From NCBI GenBank assembly GCA_000697335.1, contig JNEM01011138.1:1-51896 (forward strand): a stretch of 51,896 bases of DNA. Direction: 5' to 3'. Below, in pieces: positions 1 to 11,246 of the stretch. The position numbers and the translations under genes are program-made. The stretch's first letter is position 1; the number at the start of each line of letters is the position of its first letter. Below the pieces are notes generated by a model that searched no databases, was not told the DNA's origin, and worked only from the letters and a program-made list of their open reading frames with translations. The stretch comes from Conidiobolus incongruus B7586. Lineage: Eukaryota > Entomophthoromycota > Entomophthoromycetes > Entomophthorales > Conidiobolaceae.

Positions 1-266
1 AATAATATTAAAATAATTTAAATATTTTATAATATAAATAAAATCTAAAGTTTTTTAAATAAAAATAATTAAATAAAATTTATAATAATATAATAAATAA
101 AAAGATTTTATGATAAATTATTATTATTAATGAATTAAAATTATTATATATATTTTTACTCAAAAAAATATTATACAAAGTTAATATAATTTTCTTTATA
201 TATTCCAATATATATTTATATTATTTATTAGCAAATTTTATATAATATATTTAATTATAATAATAT
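1..266. other. AT-rich spacer, no gene seen
   Basis: About nine tenths A+T by eye, with no codon-like structure in either direction. It leads directly into the LTR-like repeat at 267. It may be part of a decayed repeat island, but no family can be named. Confidence 0.5.
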
Positions 267-600
267 TGTCGCGGATCGGGAGGTCCGCTCGCCTTTCAAT
301 TTTAACCGTCCGTGAAGATTCCAGATGTAATCCACTCACAAATATCAGGAACAACCCTTGCACAATGGAAAATTCCAGACTATAGCAGAAGCTGGAGCCT
401 CAACACATTGGCCAAGGATCAACCACACTATAAAATAGTCACTGGACAGATATTTGCTGGGGGATCACTTTGATCAGGGCCAAGCCCTAGATCTTGCTAT
501 TTTAATAAAACTCCTCTAAAGTATCTAGTTAGCCTTCTTTGGCCCGTTTCATCGAGCTCACGTGATCTTTATTGCAAGACTACTTTCCAGAAGCCTTGCA
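267..600 (+). mobile_element. Solo-LTR-like repeat, copy 1
   Basis: A 334-bp, relatively GC-rich block set in AT-rich DNA. It begins TGTCGCGG and ends CTTGCA, so it has the TG...CA ends of a retrotransposon LTR. A TATA-like ACTATAAAATAG lies near the middle and an AATAAA signal follows about 75 bp later, as expected for U3-R-U5. A related copy lies at 21613-21944. No internal region (gag/pol) is recognisable beside it, so it looks like a solo LTR fossil. The TGTCGCGG start is common in Ty3-type LTRs, but family assignment is tentative. Flanking ATAT on both sides could be a target duplication, but this is uninformative in such AT-rich DNA. Confidence 0.5.
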
Positions 601-2033
601 ATATATATTTTTTTATTAATTTATTTAAAAAAAATCTATTAAAATTATTTCTAATATATATATCTATTATTATTCAAAAATATTTAATTTTTTATATTAA
701 TTTGTAAAAATATATATAATTAAAAAAACCTTTTTATATAAAAAAATAAAAAATTACAAAATTTAACATTTTTACCATATAATAGCTTATATAATTAAAA
801 TTATTTTTGTTAATTAAAACTATATTTATAGCAAAGAATATTTTTATAACCAAATCTAATCAATTTAAGAAATATTAATTTTTTATTAAAAACAATTATT
901 TTTAAATATTAATATATACTAAATATATGGTAAAATAGCTACAATATTATAAATATATTATTTTAATATAATTTGTTTATTTTTATATATTATATATTAT
1001 ATATTATATATTATATATTATTTTTATTTTTAAACTTTGCTATTATTTAATTTCTATTATAATTAAAAATTTTGTGATAAATTATAACATATAAATTGAT
1101 TATATTTTATATTAGCAAAATTCAAAAATTATAGTAATTAATAGTATAATTAAATCAAATTAATCATTTCAAATATTATTTGTAATCATATTTTATTTTC
1201 ATTATCAATTTGGAGTTATTATTAAAATTTTAAAGTTAAATTAAATAATTATTTATTTTAAAAATAAATTACAAAAAAATAGTGGATTTCTTACAATTGA
1301 ATTAAAAAAAATTTATTCAAATAAAATTATTATTAATATATTTAGCCTAATACTTTAATTAATTAATATAAATTATTTTAAAAAATTTTCATTTAATTCA
1401 ATTTGATATTCAGAATTTTTATATATAAAAAGCAATTATAGAAAAGTTAGGTTATATATAATAATTATATAAATACTAATGTTTTTTGATAATAAACCTT
1501 AAATATTTATATTAACATAAATAAACAAACTATAAAAACTTAATTTTTACAAATAATAAATTTTACAGGATTTATTATAAAAATCAAAAATAAATATTCA
1601 ATTAAATCATTATTACATAAAAATTGACAAAATATTTAACTAAATTAAATTACAAAATTAATATTATTTGATATTTTGATAGAAAAAAATCATACTTTTT
1701 AGCAATAAAAAAAATTTATCATTATATCAAAAAGATTTTATAATAATTAAAATATGAACTATTGAAAAATTAGAGTTTAAATCATTATTACTATATTCAA
1801 AAAAAAATACATATATTAATTAAAAAATATATTATTTAGTTAAACTATTATTTCAATTAATAAATTTAGTTTACTTAAAAATAAATTAATTGGGTAATTT
1901 TTAATTCTTTTACATTTGAATAAAAATGCATGATTCAAATAGATTTTATTCTTTTGAGATTTAAAGAGTAAAAAATGAATAAATATTACGGCTTTGAAAA
2001 TTAGAATTAAGGGGTACATATTAATAGAATTAA
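601..2033. other. AT-rich island, no gene seen
   Basis: Extremely AT-rich, with stops in all frames. It contains an array of about five copies of the heptamer TATATTA near 985-1020. The composition resembles the decayed mariner copy near 34-35 kb, so it may be mutated repeat DNA. A possible 92-codon reading frame at 1840-2118 (-) is low-complexity and not credible. Confidence 0.45.
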
Positions 2034-2057
2034 AATAATAATAATAATAATAATAAT
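2034..2057. repeat. (TAA)n microsatellite
   Basis: About eight uninterrupted TAA/ATA units just downstream of the kelch gene. Confidence 0.9.
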
Positions 2058-2154
2058 GATAGATGCACTTGGTATAATTGCCATAAAGGTTGAGTTCATT
2101 AAAGTTTATTGGTTTCACTTCAGTTAGATTAATTGACTGATTGATGAAAATTTA

Positions 2155-3777
2155 TCAAAAAAGAATTTCCTGTCCCTTAGTCACTCTACCACGACGAATT
2201 CGCTCATTCGTCATCTGAATCTCTTCCCCGTCCGTGCGCACTACTGTAATGCCTGTATCTCTAGAAATGTCTCCGGACAAAATACTCGTGTCGTTGGGAG
2301 TAATCGAAAGAGTATTCTCTTGGAGCATCGCACGATCTGTCTGCTCATTGATGTTGACCAGTTGAGAGGTAATGATACTCAATTGTCGCGGGATGTAAAT
2401 CGAGTTATGAGGCGTTTGCTCCATCAAGGATGCGCGGGATATCTGGTTCTTCATAAGTTCTTTGTCAGTGGTGAATGCTTCGTCAGTCTCTGAATATTTG
2501 CCTATGCTGGATACGGATTGAACTCTTCTAATGTATCTATAAAGAACGAAGAAAATCAGAGCCAAAGCTAAAAATGTACCGATTGCCATTAGAATAATAG
2601 CGTAGAGTGGTAGTTTTGGTTTTGATGGACTATCTTCAACTGTAGATGATCTCATTAAGAATTGTTTGCTAGGGATGTCGATAACAAATAGTGGATTGTC
2701 TGGAGAATTAGAAGTTCTTTGTCCATGGATCAGTATTAATTTATCTCCAATGATTTGACTGTCATGGTAGCTAATTCCTACCTTTTGATCCGATCCATAT
2801 GTCATCTCTGTCCAATCCCATGCCATCGTAGTCAAATTCAGCTGGCCAAGATGATAATTATAGGGTTTGGAAGAGTCTGATGTTGATCCACCATATATTA
2901 TAATGGTGTCTTTATACAATGAAGCACTGAATCCAACTCTTCCTATCTTATTCAATTTTGAATCTTGATTCGCATTCGTTGTGTCTTTGGAAGACCATGT
3001 ATTGTTATAAGTATCATAAACCCATAATGTAGCGAGATTATTCATTGTTGCTTGGCTTCCATTTATAGTGACACCCCCCAACATATAAATATATCTAGAT
3101 TCCACAACGATTGCTTCGTGATCAGCTATGAATGGCACATTTGCGTCTTTTGCCGATGATATATCTTTCCATACTTTTGTGTCAAAGTCATAGCTGACCA
3201 TTTGGTTGGTTGCCAATGTGTCCGTCTGATTCGTTGAGCGCCATAGTCCTCCAAATAGGAATAGTGTAGGATTCATGTGAGATATATTATTTTTTACGGG
3301 TGTGTATATAATATTACTCGAGAAGGAATATGCTGGAAAGGCTGTTAGGTTGGGTACAACCATCAGTGAAGAATCAATGGTAACTTGCAAATTATTTAAA
3401 TTCAGTTTAGATATTAAAGTCTGGACACCGCTATCTTTCATGGAGCCCAGAAGATACGTGGATTTGTTTTGACTATCTCCCGAAATAATATTCAAAAACC
3501 GCGTTTCATAATAGATATGATCCTGATACATATCTTCCATCACTGCATTCGTCACGACATTATCCCGCTGACTGGGATCCAATGTATACTCCCGTATCGT
3601 CGCGATATTCTGATTCGAAACGCTCGCGTCGAATGTTATTAGAGTATTATTTATTAAGATGGATGATGTATGCATCGTTAAGCCCGACGTAATCAATCCA
3701 TCGCCCATAAGATATCCAAAGTCCAATAAAGCCAGAGTAAAACTAACCAAATTCATAAATAGTAAAAATAACAACAA
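2155..3777 (-). CDS. Type I membrane protein with kelch-repeat ectodomain
   Basis: A single exon of 540 codons ending in TGA. The first ~17 residues are a hydrophobic signal peptide (MLLFLLFMNLVSFTLA). Residues ~150-390 hold at least four kelch blades, seen as hydrophobic strand plus GG then a W/Y about 20-30 residues later (LFGGLW, YMLGGVTI, IIIYGGST, LILIHGQR). N-glycosylation sites (NNT, NQT, NGS) suit a secreted domain. One membrane helix follows at ~400-425 (YAIILMAIGTFLALALIFF), then a basic RYIRR stop-transfer and a ~110-residue cytoplasmic tail rich in Ser/Thr. Secreted kelch proteins of this shape are common in early-diverging fungi and are usually annotated only as galactose-oxidase/kelch-like. 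The ligand and function are unknown; a cell-surface or wall-sensing role is a guess. The next gene upstream diverges from it after a 2-kb spacer. Confidence 0.9.
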   Translation of the reverse strand: MLLFLLFMNLVSFTLALLDFGYLMGDGLITSGLTMHTSSILINNTLITFDASVSNQNIATIREYTLDPSQRDNVVTNAVMEDMYQDHIYYETRFLNIISGDSQNKSTYLLGSMKDSGVQTLISKLNLNNLQVTIDSSLMVVPNLTAFPAYSFSSNIIYTPVKNNISHMNPTLFLFGGLWRSTNQTDTLATNQMVSYDFDTKVWKDISSAKDANVPFIADHEAIVVESRYIYMLGGVTINGSQATMNNLATLWVYDTYNNTWSSKDTTNANQDSKLNKIGRVGFSASLYKDTIIIYGGSTSDSSKPYNYHLGQLNLTTMAWDWTEMTYGSDQKVGISYHDSQIIGDKLILIHGQRTSNSPDNPLFVIDIPSKQFLMRSSTVEDSPSKPKLPLYAIILMAIGTFLALALIFFVLYRYIRRVQSVSSIGKYSETDEAFTTDKELMKNQISRASLMEQTPHNSIYIPRQLSIITSQLVNINEQTDRAMLQENTLSITPNDTSILSGDISRDTGITVVRTDGEEIQMTNERIRRGRVTKGQEILF

Positions 3778-4268
3778 TAATAATTAAAAATATATAGTAT
3801 AGAACAAGTAAAAGAAAGCTCACAATTGAACTCACTTATTCAATTGTCTTAATAATAAATTATAAAAGAACAAAAAGTCATCAAGTGCTTCCAAATTCTA
3901 TCTTAATGTAATATTTATATTGATAATGAATTTAATGTATTCATTTATAATGCCCCCAAGTACACTTTTATTAATAGCCAATGATTCTCTCTAAAACTTC
4001 AATTGTGTCCCTAAACAAATTAAATGATGGCCCCCAAATTTAAATTGGACTAAATGTAATTTAAAATAGTAGACTTTTGAATAGTTTTTACTCTAAAATG
4101 AACCAATTAGGTTACATTATATGAAAGCTAATACTAATAGATTCAAGAAAAAATATATTTAGTTTAAGTAACTAGAATTTTGAAACCGTATCAAATATAG
4201 TTTTTAGAAATTGAAATCTCAAATATCTTCTATTATAAAATTCATAATTAAGTACTTTAAAAATATTA

Positions 4269-4294
4269 ATATATATATATATATATATATATAT
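4269..4294. repeat. (AT)n microsatellite
   Basis: About thirteen uninterrupted AT units in the divergent spacer. Confidence 0.9.
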
Positions 4295-4640
4295 TATTTA
4301 TCAGATAATTTTATTAATTTAAGAATTTTGATAATTATTCAATTATATAAATAAACTTTAGACAATATTTTTATAACATTTATTTTAGTTATAATAAATT
4401 GATTTATTTTTATTCATATTATTTAAATGATATAAACTTAACTAGCAGTATAGGATATTTTATATATAATAGAAAAACCCTAATACTATTATTAAAATGT
4501 GATTAAATTAATTTCATATTCGTCATTAAATCATATTAAGTTGGACTAAATAAAATTCAAATTGATGAAATTTTTGAATTATTTATAATTTTAAAATTTT
4601 AAAGTTTCAAATTAATAGTATGTAATTGTTATTGTATTAC

Positions 4641-4663
4641 TATTATTATTATTATTATTATTA
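4641..4663. repeat. (TAT)n microsatellite
   Basis: Nearly eight uninterrupted TAT units in the divergent spacer. Confidence 0.9.
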
Positions 4664-5838
4664 TAAGGATTGAATTAATTTTTTTATAAAAATTTAATTT
4701 TAAAAATTACTCAAATTATTAATATGAATCTAATATATTAAGTCTGAGTTTTAAAATTTATTATTTAATATTATTATCTACTTTGAATAATTTTAAACCT
4801 GATTTTTTTTCTAATTGTTTATTTCAATTTAATTAATCAATTGAAATTAATAGGTCCTAAAAAATGAGTCACCTTTCAGATATAACTATTAGAAAAATTA
4901 AAACATATAATTAAAAAATTATTGAAACTGAATAGCACCTTATAATAAGTTAAAAATTAAATATTTTTTACTGCTTCTACATTGATTGTAATTATAATTA
5001 TCTATATACCTTTATCATGGATCATTTGTAGTTTGTGATTATAAGATTTTGACAAGAATTATACAATCAAAGTTATTAAACTATTCAAATATATGTCGTT
5101 GATAGAAAGATGATGATGGAAAAAGAATTAATTGTATATTATAAATTTACTGCTAATATCTACTAACTATCAATTATTAATGGATATTATTGGATTATTG
5201 TGATAATTAAGCTAAATGATTCATATATCAAAAACTTGTATTAATAATAAAACAGTTGACGATATCTAGATTTAAAATATTATTATTGTAAATTGATTTA
5301 AATTGAATAAACTTTTTGCAGAAATGAAAATACTTAAAAACAGCTGCAATGCTACCTAATATCCATGTATTAATTGCTGCAAAATATTCTCAATTCGATA
5401 ATAAGCCCTGATCCATATATCATTGATAATGACCTCAGACAATTTATAAACTTGGATTTTTCAACGAATTATTAAATTATCTATAGCTCACAGTTATTCA
5501 GTTTCAAAAATCTCAACTTCGGAAAATTTTATTAGTTAAAAAAGGTAATATAAATAATATTAACTTGATAAAGAAATACAATTATAACATGATAAATATT
5601 GCAATTTTTATTAATACTACATTTTATAATAATTCTTTCAGCATCAATCATAAAATCCACGTGATTAATAAAAAATTTTTTTCAGTTGCCTCAAATTTCA
5701 TTTGAAAAATATTTCAAAAACAATTAAACGTCACGCTCTTAGATTAAATTTCATTTAATAAAAAATCAAACCATATTTTAATAAATTTAAACTTTCAGTC
5801 CCAATTCATTCTCAACTCTTTAAATGAAATAATATAAG

Positions 5839-7942
5839 ATGTGGAATTTGATCAATTATAATAATAATTACAATATTTCAAGTATGAATGATAGTCATAA
5901 TTCAGAATTAAATAGTGATAATAGTAATAGTAAAATATTGTTGACTGAAGTTAAATATGAAGAGTTAAGTATTTGGAATATTGTTAAATTACCTTGGACT
6001 TTAACTTCAAAATTATTAAATGTAACAAAAATATTTTTATTTTATTTTTATTGAAATTATTATACCTATTAATTTAATTATTATTTAGACAGTGAAAAAT
6101 TTGACTTACAATCCTAAAAACGCAGAAATCAAAAAGTATCAAATTTTGCTAAAAACAGCTACGAATTACGACCAGTGGTGTGAAGCTGCAGGGGCGTTGG
6201 ATAGGTTGGAAGGAAAAGACAATTGGAAGGAGACTATTGAGAGTGATGAGTATGATTACGAGCTGATACAGAGTAGACTTAACGAATTGAGACAGACCAA
6301 ATCTAAAGGAGATTATGCTGCTCTCATGTATTTGTTGAGGTCGTCCTTGAGTAGGCAGCTTGGCGATATGGGCAATTTGGAACTGTATTCGCATTGTAGA
6401 CTCGGAACTAAAAAGATTATTGAGGAGTATATTGCTGAGGTAGTTGATGGGTTGAATATGTTGGCGGATGCGGACGAAAGTCAGGTGGATCTGAATACCA
6501 AATACGATTTCTTTTTGAATACGAGACAGTCTTTGGGTCGTACTGCTTTATTGTTCAGCGGAGGTGCTACTTTGGGTTTGAAACATTTGGGTGTGTTTAC
6601 AGCACTTAACAGAGTGAAGCTATTACCTCGTATTATTTCAGGAGCTTCGGCAGGGTCTATTTTCGCAGCAATATTTTGTACGAAAACTGAAGAACAGGTG
6701 ACAGAAGCATTTGAATCTGGTAATTTTGACTTTACCCCATTTGAAGATATTACACAACCTGATGTAATCATCAACTCATTACGACGATTCTTGCAGCACG
6801 GCCACCTGTTCGATGGTGAGACTTTGAAAAATTGTTTACGAAAGAATTTGGGAGAAGTCACATTTTTAGAAGCTTACAACGAAACTAGAAAAATTTTGAA
6901 TATTACTATCAGTACATCCACCACGTATGAAATGCCTAGATTGTTGAATTACGTCACCGCTCCTAATGTACTTGTGTGGTCAGCTGTGTAAATTTTTCTA
7001 TAAATTTGAAAATATTTTGTACTAATTGTTTGTTTTATGGGATTAGACTGGCTTCGTGTTCAATTCCTTATGTTTTTAAACCTTCTACGATCATGGCTAA
7101 GGATAGAGACGGAAATATTGTACCTTGGAATCCTTCAGGTAATTTATTTATTAATAGTTTATACATTTCAGCTAACATCTTGTAGGTCATCGTTGGATTG
7201 ACGGGTCTGTAGAGACGTAAGACAATACAATCATTACAATATATTAAATTCTAATATTTTTATAGAGATCTTCCAATGCAAAAATTGTCAGAATTATTTA
7301 ATGTCAATCACTTTATTGTTGCTCAAGGTAGATTAATATCATTTTTATAGCCTGTTATAATGATTTTAACTTTTTCATCAAGTAAATCCACATGTTGTTC
7401 CCTTCTTAAGTAATCAACCCTTGACCAAAACCTCACCCAAGTGGCTCAAAGCGTTAAGCTACCTCATAAAGGAAGAATTCCACCATCGCATTTACCAATT
7501 GATCGAATCAGGCATCTTCCGCGATGTCTTATTTAGATTCATCTCAATCATTACTCAAAGATATACTGGCGATATTACCATCGTTCCAAACGTAAATCTA
7601 GTCGAATACTTCCAGCTAATTAGTAATCCCAACGACCAAACAATTCTCCATCACGTCTTGACAGGCCAGCAAGCCACATGGCCCCAAATCCCACTCATTA
7701 CAAATCACTGTAAGATCGAACTCTGCATCGACGAACTTCTGCACCAGATCAAATGCCAAATCGTGCTTAAAGCTTCTGTTGAAGGTAAAAAGAGCACTTT
7801 GAGTGTGGGTGACGAAGCGTTCAAACATGGATCGAGTTCCTTGCATAGTAGACATAGGACGAGATCGAGACCAGATTTGAAGAAATTGACTCAGTCATTA
7901 GAGAGGATTAGTCATAGTTTTGATTCACCAAAGAAGCTTTAA
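5839..7942 (+). CDS. Patatin-type triacylglycerol lipase (Tgl3/4/5 - SDP1 family)
   Basis: I join six exons: 5839-6021, 6089-6987, 7047-7138, 7186-7216, 7266-7327 and 7383-7942. They sum to 1827 nt, giving 608 residues in an unbroken frame. After an Asn/Ser-rich start comes the DUF3336-like helical region found in fungal and plant storage-lipid lipases (IKKYQ...YDQWCEAAGALDRLEG). The patatin core follows: oxyanion loop SGGATLGLKHLGV, nucleophile elbow GASAGS (Gly-x-Ser-x-Gly), and catalytic Asp in WIDGSVETDLP, whose DGS form is typical of the Tgl3/4/5 group. Then comes NVNHFIVAQVNPHVVPF, also conserved in that group. The C-terminal tail is basic and Ser-rich. Known relatives hydrolyse triacylglycerol on lipid droplets. 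Which yeast paralogue it matches best cannot be settled by eye. The start is the first ATG of the frame; the spliced N-terminus carries the LPWTLTS motif common in this family. Confidence 0.95.
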
Positions 7943-9117
7943 GATTTTGAAATAAGTTAATAAATTGGGTTTAGAATTATGATTTTAGTACTATATATCT
8001 TAAGTAATTAATTATCTATCTTTTAATATATCATTTGAAATTAATTCTTAATTGAGTATTTGAACATTTCTAAATTCAAGATTTCAATTGAGTTTGAGAT
8101 TGATAAAAAAAAGGTATTTTTTATCAAGATAAATCATTATAAAAAATGGAGATTTTTAAAAATTGGTCATATGCCTAGACCCTTAAGGTATTTAATTTGA
8201 ACTCGTGATTATTGATTACATTGAATTTAAAATTCACCATCATAACTATGTGTATGATTTATGAAAACATCAAATTTATTGAGTCACATTTGACATTTAT
8301 AGGTATTATGACCCACTAAAATATGTTATTAGTTATTTGGTTATTGTTTAATTTAATTAAATAAAAATGACAGATTAAGAGATAATCCAACTCAATCATA
8401 TTACTTGAGAAAAATATTAATTAAAATAATTTTAAATTATTAAAAATTTATAAAATGATTTCAATATAATAAGAAATTAATATTTTTAACTTTTAAAATG
8501 ATTAATTGTTTTTAGAATATTAAGATTAAAAGTTATATTATATTAATTTTTTTCTAAAATAATTATTAGTTATATTGGTTCATTAAGTACTTTTAGTATA
8601 TTTCATCATATATACCATTAGTTAGTTCTAATAATTAGGTAAGCTTTAATAGATCATATCTTAGATTAAATTAATATCTTAATATATTACGATAGAATTT
8701 CATAAAAGTATAGTCAAATATAATTAAATTATTGCCAAATTCAATTATCAGATATATTTAAAGAAACATTACTTAATTATAATATTAATAATCAAATTAT
8801 TCCAAGTTCTAATCATAAATTGTATTTACGCAACTTATTAGGTTTCGGTGATTTGGTCGGCAATTCTCTATTATTTGAAAGAAAAAAAAACAAGAAAATT
8901 TATAATTATTTTTAATTATTGAAAAAAAAATTCTCAAATTTAGTAATATTAAATTAACAATTATTTGAAAAAAAAAATATTTTTTCTTAAATATAAATAT
9001 TAGTTAAAATTAATGAAAAATAAGAATAAAAAGATATTAAAAATAAAATTTTTTCTATTTTAATAATTCTTAAAAAATTTCTTTAATTATTTTAAATTAT
9101 TATAATTTTAATTCAAA

Positions 9118-9142
9118 TATATATATATATATATATATATAT
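9118..9142. repeat. (TA)n microsatellite
   Basis: About twelve uninterrupted AT/TA units. Confidence 0.9.
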
Positions 9143-9442
9143 TTTCATTTTTTAAAATATTGTAAAAAAAATTTAAAAATTTAATATAAAATTATCTTTT
9201 GATTTTGGTTATCAGATTATTTAGGGTAAAATCGGATCAACCTTTTTCATCTGATATGATAAATGGAATTGGATTGTTAATATTAGTTCCATATAATAAA
9301 AATTATTTTTATTTTCATTAGTTATTAAACTGTTATTAATAAATGATTGGAATTAGTTTAAATATCTTTTTTAATATAATAATTAATCATGGATTCTTGA
9401 GTTTGTAATTAAAATATTTAAATGATCATGCACAAATTTTAC

Positions 9443-9477
<35 letters not shown>
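9443..9477. repeat. (ATT)n microsatellite
   Basis: About eleven uninterrupted ATT units, the longest trinucleotide run in the window. Confidence 0.9.
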
Positions 9478-9478
<1 letters not shown>

Positions 9479-10166
9479 TAAATATTTTAATTATGTCATG
9501 ATATTTGAAGATAATAAATTATAGTTTGATTTTAATTGGTTGAATAATATATATTTTAAAATTTTGATTTTAATTATTAAATATACTATAAATACAGAAA
9601 TTATTATAATTTATTAATAAAATATAGAAAATATAATATACTCTGTTTTTTTTAAATATATCATTACACATATAGATATGTTAACTTTGATTTGAGAATA
9701 AAATAATTTTTAATATTAAAGGCTATAGCTAAAGAATATAATTAATACAAGTATAATATTGAATGATTTTAAAAATGTGATTAAATTTCTAATTTTTCCA
9801 CGACCTTATCAGATTCATTTTCATTCCACTTTAGAAAAAAATTGGTGTGTGAAATGCCTTATACGAATGATGAAGAATTATTGGAGTATTGGGAAGAGTG
9901 ACCCAATCATTGGCGATCATCTAGGGTTTATCTTATTTGTCACATAATATGTTGAAATCAAAAGGGAAGAATCAAGATCATTTTACTATATAAAATTTTT
10001 TATGGAAAAGGTATATATAGACCTCTAGAAACACTTCAAGATCATATTTTATCAGATATAATCAACTGTTGATAATTATTTGATTAGATTATTACAATTA
10101 ACATTGCTTTAATTTATTTAGCATACTACTCACATATTTCTTTTATCATATAATACTTGATTCATA

Positions 10167-11246
10167 ATGACTGAAGTTGATTACGAAGCTTTGCCCGATA
10201 ACACTAGTTTGGCTGCTCAACTCTTTGCTGGTGCCATGGCTGGTATAACGGAGCATGCTGTGATGCATCCTTTCGATAGTATTAAGGTATTCATTTTTAA
10301 TATTTTAATATTTTTATATCTGGAATAGGAAATTAATGTAAATATAGACCAGATTACAAATTGTTAACCCAACACCTCAAGCTGCCTATACCGGCATGAT
10401 CAATGCTGTTTCCAAAATTTCTTCTACTGAAGGTCTCAGATCTTTGTGGAGAGGTGTTTCTTCCGTTATCATGGGTGCTGGTCCCGCTCACGCCATTTAT
10501 TTCGCTACTTACGAACAGACTAAACAAATTTTTAACTCTAACGGACATTCTCACTTGGGAATAGGTAAATATTAGAAAATTTTTCTCATTTTCGCTCAAA
10601 AATTGATCTTAAATTTTTATTTAGGTCTTGCAGGTGCTTGTTCTACTATTGCCAGTGATGCCTTTATGAACCCTTTTGATGGTAAGCAATTTTAATTTGT
10701 CATATTTAGAGTTATTTTACTTAAATAATGGTTTTTATAGTTGTAAAACAAAGAATGCAAGTTCACGGATCTACTTATTCGAATATTTTCCATTGTGCTA
10801 GCTCCATTTTGAAGAAGGAAGGAATTAAAGCTTTCTACATTTCATATCCCACCACTTTATCCATCACCATCCCATTCACTTCCATACAATTCATGACATA
10901 TGAAGCTACTTCAGATATTTTCAATCCCAAGCGTGATTATAATCCCTTCTACCACAGTCTTAGCGGTGCTGTCGCTGGTGCTACGGCTGCCGCCATAACG
11001 ACTCCTTTAGATGTAGTCAAAACACTTCTTCAGACTCGTGGTACTTCCATTGATCCTGAAATTCGCCAATGCAGCGGATTAGTCCACGCTGCCAAGATTA
11101 TTTACAAGAAGGAAGGCTTGAAGGGCTTCTCCAAAGGTATGGGACCCCGTATCTTGTCTCACATGCCCTCCACCGCCCTCTGCTGGACCGCTTATGAGTA
11201 CTTCAAGTGGTTCTTGAAAGAAACCAATCCCGCCACCTCCTCCTAA
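10167..11246 (+). CDS. MRS4: Mitoferrin-type mitochondrial iron carrier
   Basis: Four exons (10167-10286, 10348-10564, 10625-10681, 10741-11246) sum to 900 nt and give 299 residues, the usual size for the mitochondrial carrier family. The three carrier signatures are present: HPFDSIKTRLQ, NPFDVVKQRMQ and TPLDVVKTLLQ, each followed by the Gly-rich second helix of its repeat. The stretch GIKAFYISYPTTLSITIPF is the hallmark of mitoferrins (yeast Mrs3/Mrs4, animal SLC25A28/37). Known members move ferrous iron across the mitochondrial inner membrane for heme and Fe-S cluster assembly. The start MTEVDYEALP is the only in-frame ATG upstream of the first repeat. The exons are distinctly richer in C than the surrounding spacers, suggesting high expression. 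An aerobic mitochondrion is implied. Confidence 0.93.

Larger units (their letters stand above)
3778..5838. other. Intergenic spacer between divergent genes
   Basis: About 2 kb of AT-rich DNA between the starts of the kelch gene (-) and the lipase gene (+). It must hold both promoters. It contains an (AT)n run at 4269-4294 and an (ATT)n run at 4641-4663. I see no convincing exon. Confidence 0.6.
7943..10166. other. Intergenic spacer, no gene seen
   Basis: AT-rich, with two microsatellites, (TA)n at 9118-9142 and (ATT)n at 9443-9477. The last ~200 bp are the mitoferrin promoter, with a TATA-like TATATATA at about 10012-10019, 148 bp before the start codon. A 62-codon frame at 9759-9947 is not supported by any motif. 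Confidence 0.6.

Noticed and set aside
267-600. Possible SRP RNA or RNase P RNA, because GATCGGGAGGTCCGC resembles a stretch of human 7SL and GACTACTCTC resembles the RNase P RNA 3' end
   Set aside because: The block exists in two diverged copies with TG...CA ends, a TATA-like box and AATAAA, which fits an LTR better. No SRP or P-RNA core could be folded by eye.
1840-2118. 92-codon frame on the minus strand
   Set aside because: Built on a (TAA)n repeat read as poly-Tyr and otherwise Lys/Ile/Phe-rich; no motif, and it overlaps the kelch 3' flank.
9443-9477. ATT array as a CRISPR-like or satellite structure
   Set aside because: Simple trinucleotide microsatellite with no spacers.
9759-9947. 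62-codon frame upstream of mitoferrin
   Set aside because: No family motif; it lies in the promoter side of MRS4 and has no splice continuation.
10051-10059. ATCAGATAT before mitoferrin, close to the fungal iron-responsive GATA element ATCWGATAA
   Set aside because: The last base differs, and similar ATCAGATA strings occur at several unrelated sites (about 4300, 8746 and 11990), so chance is enough.
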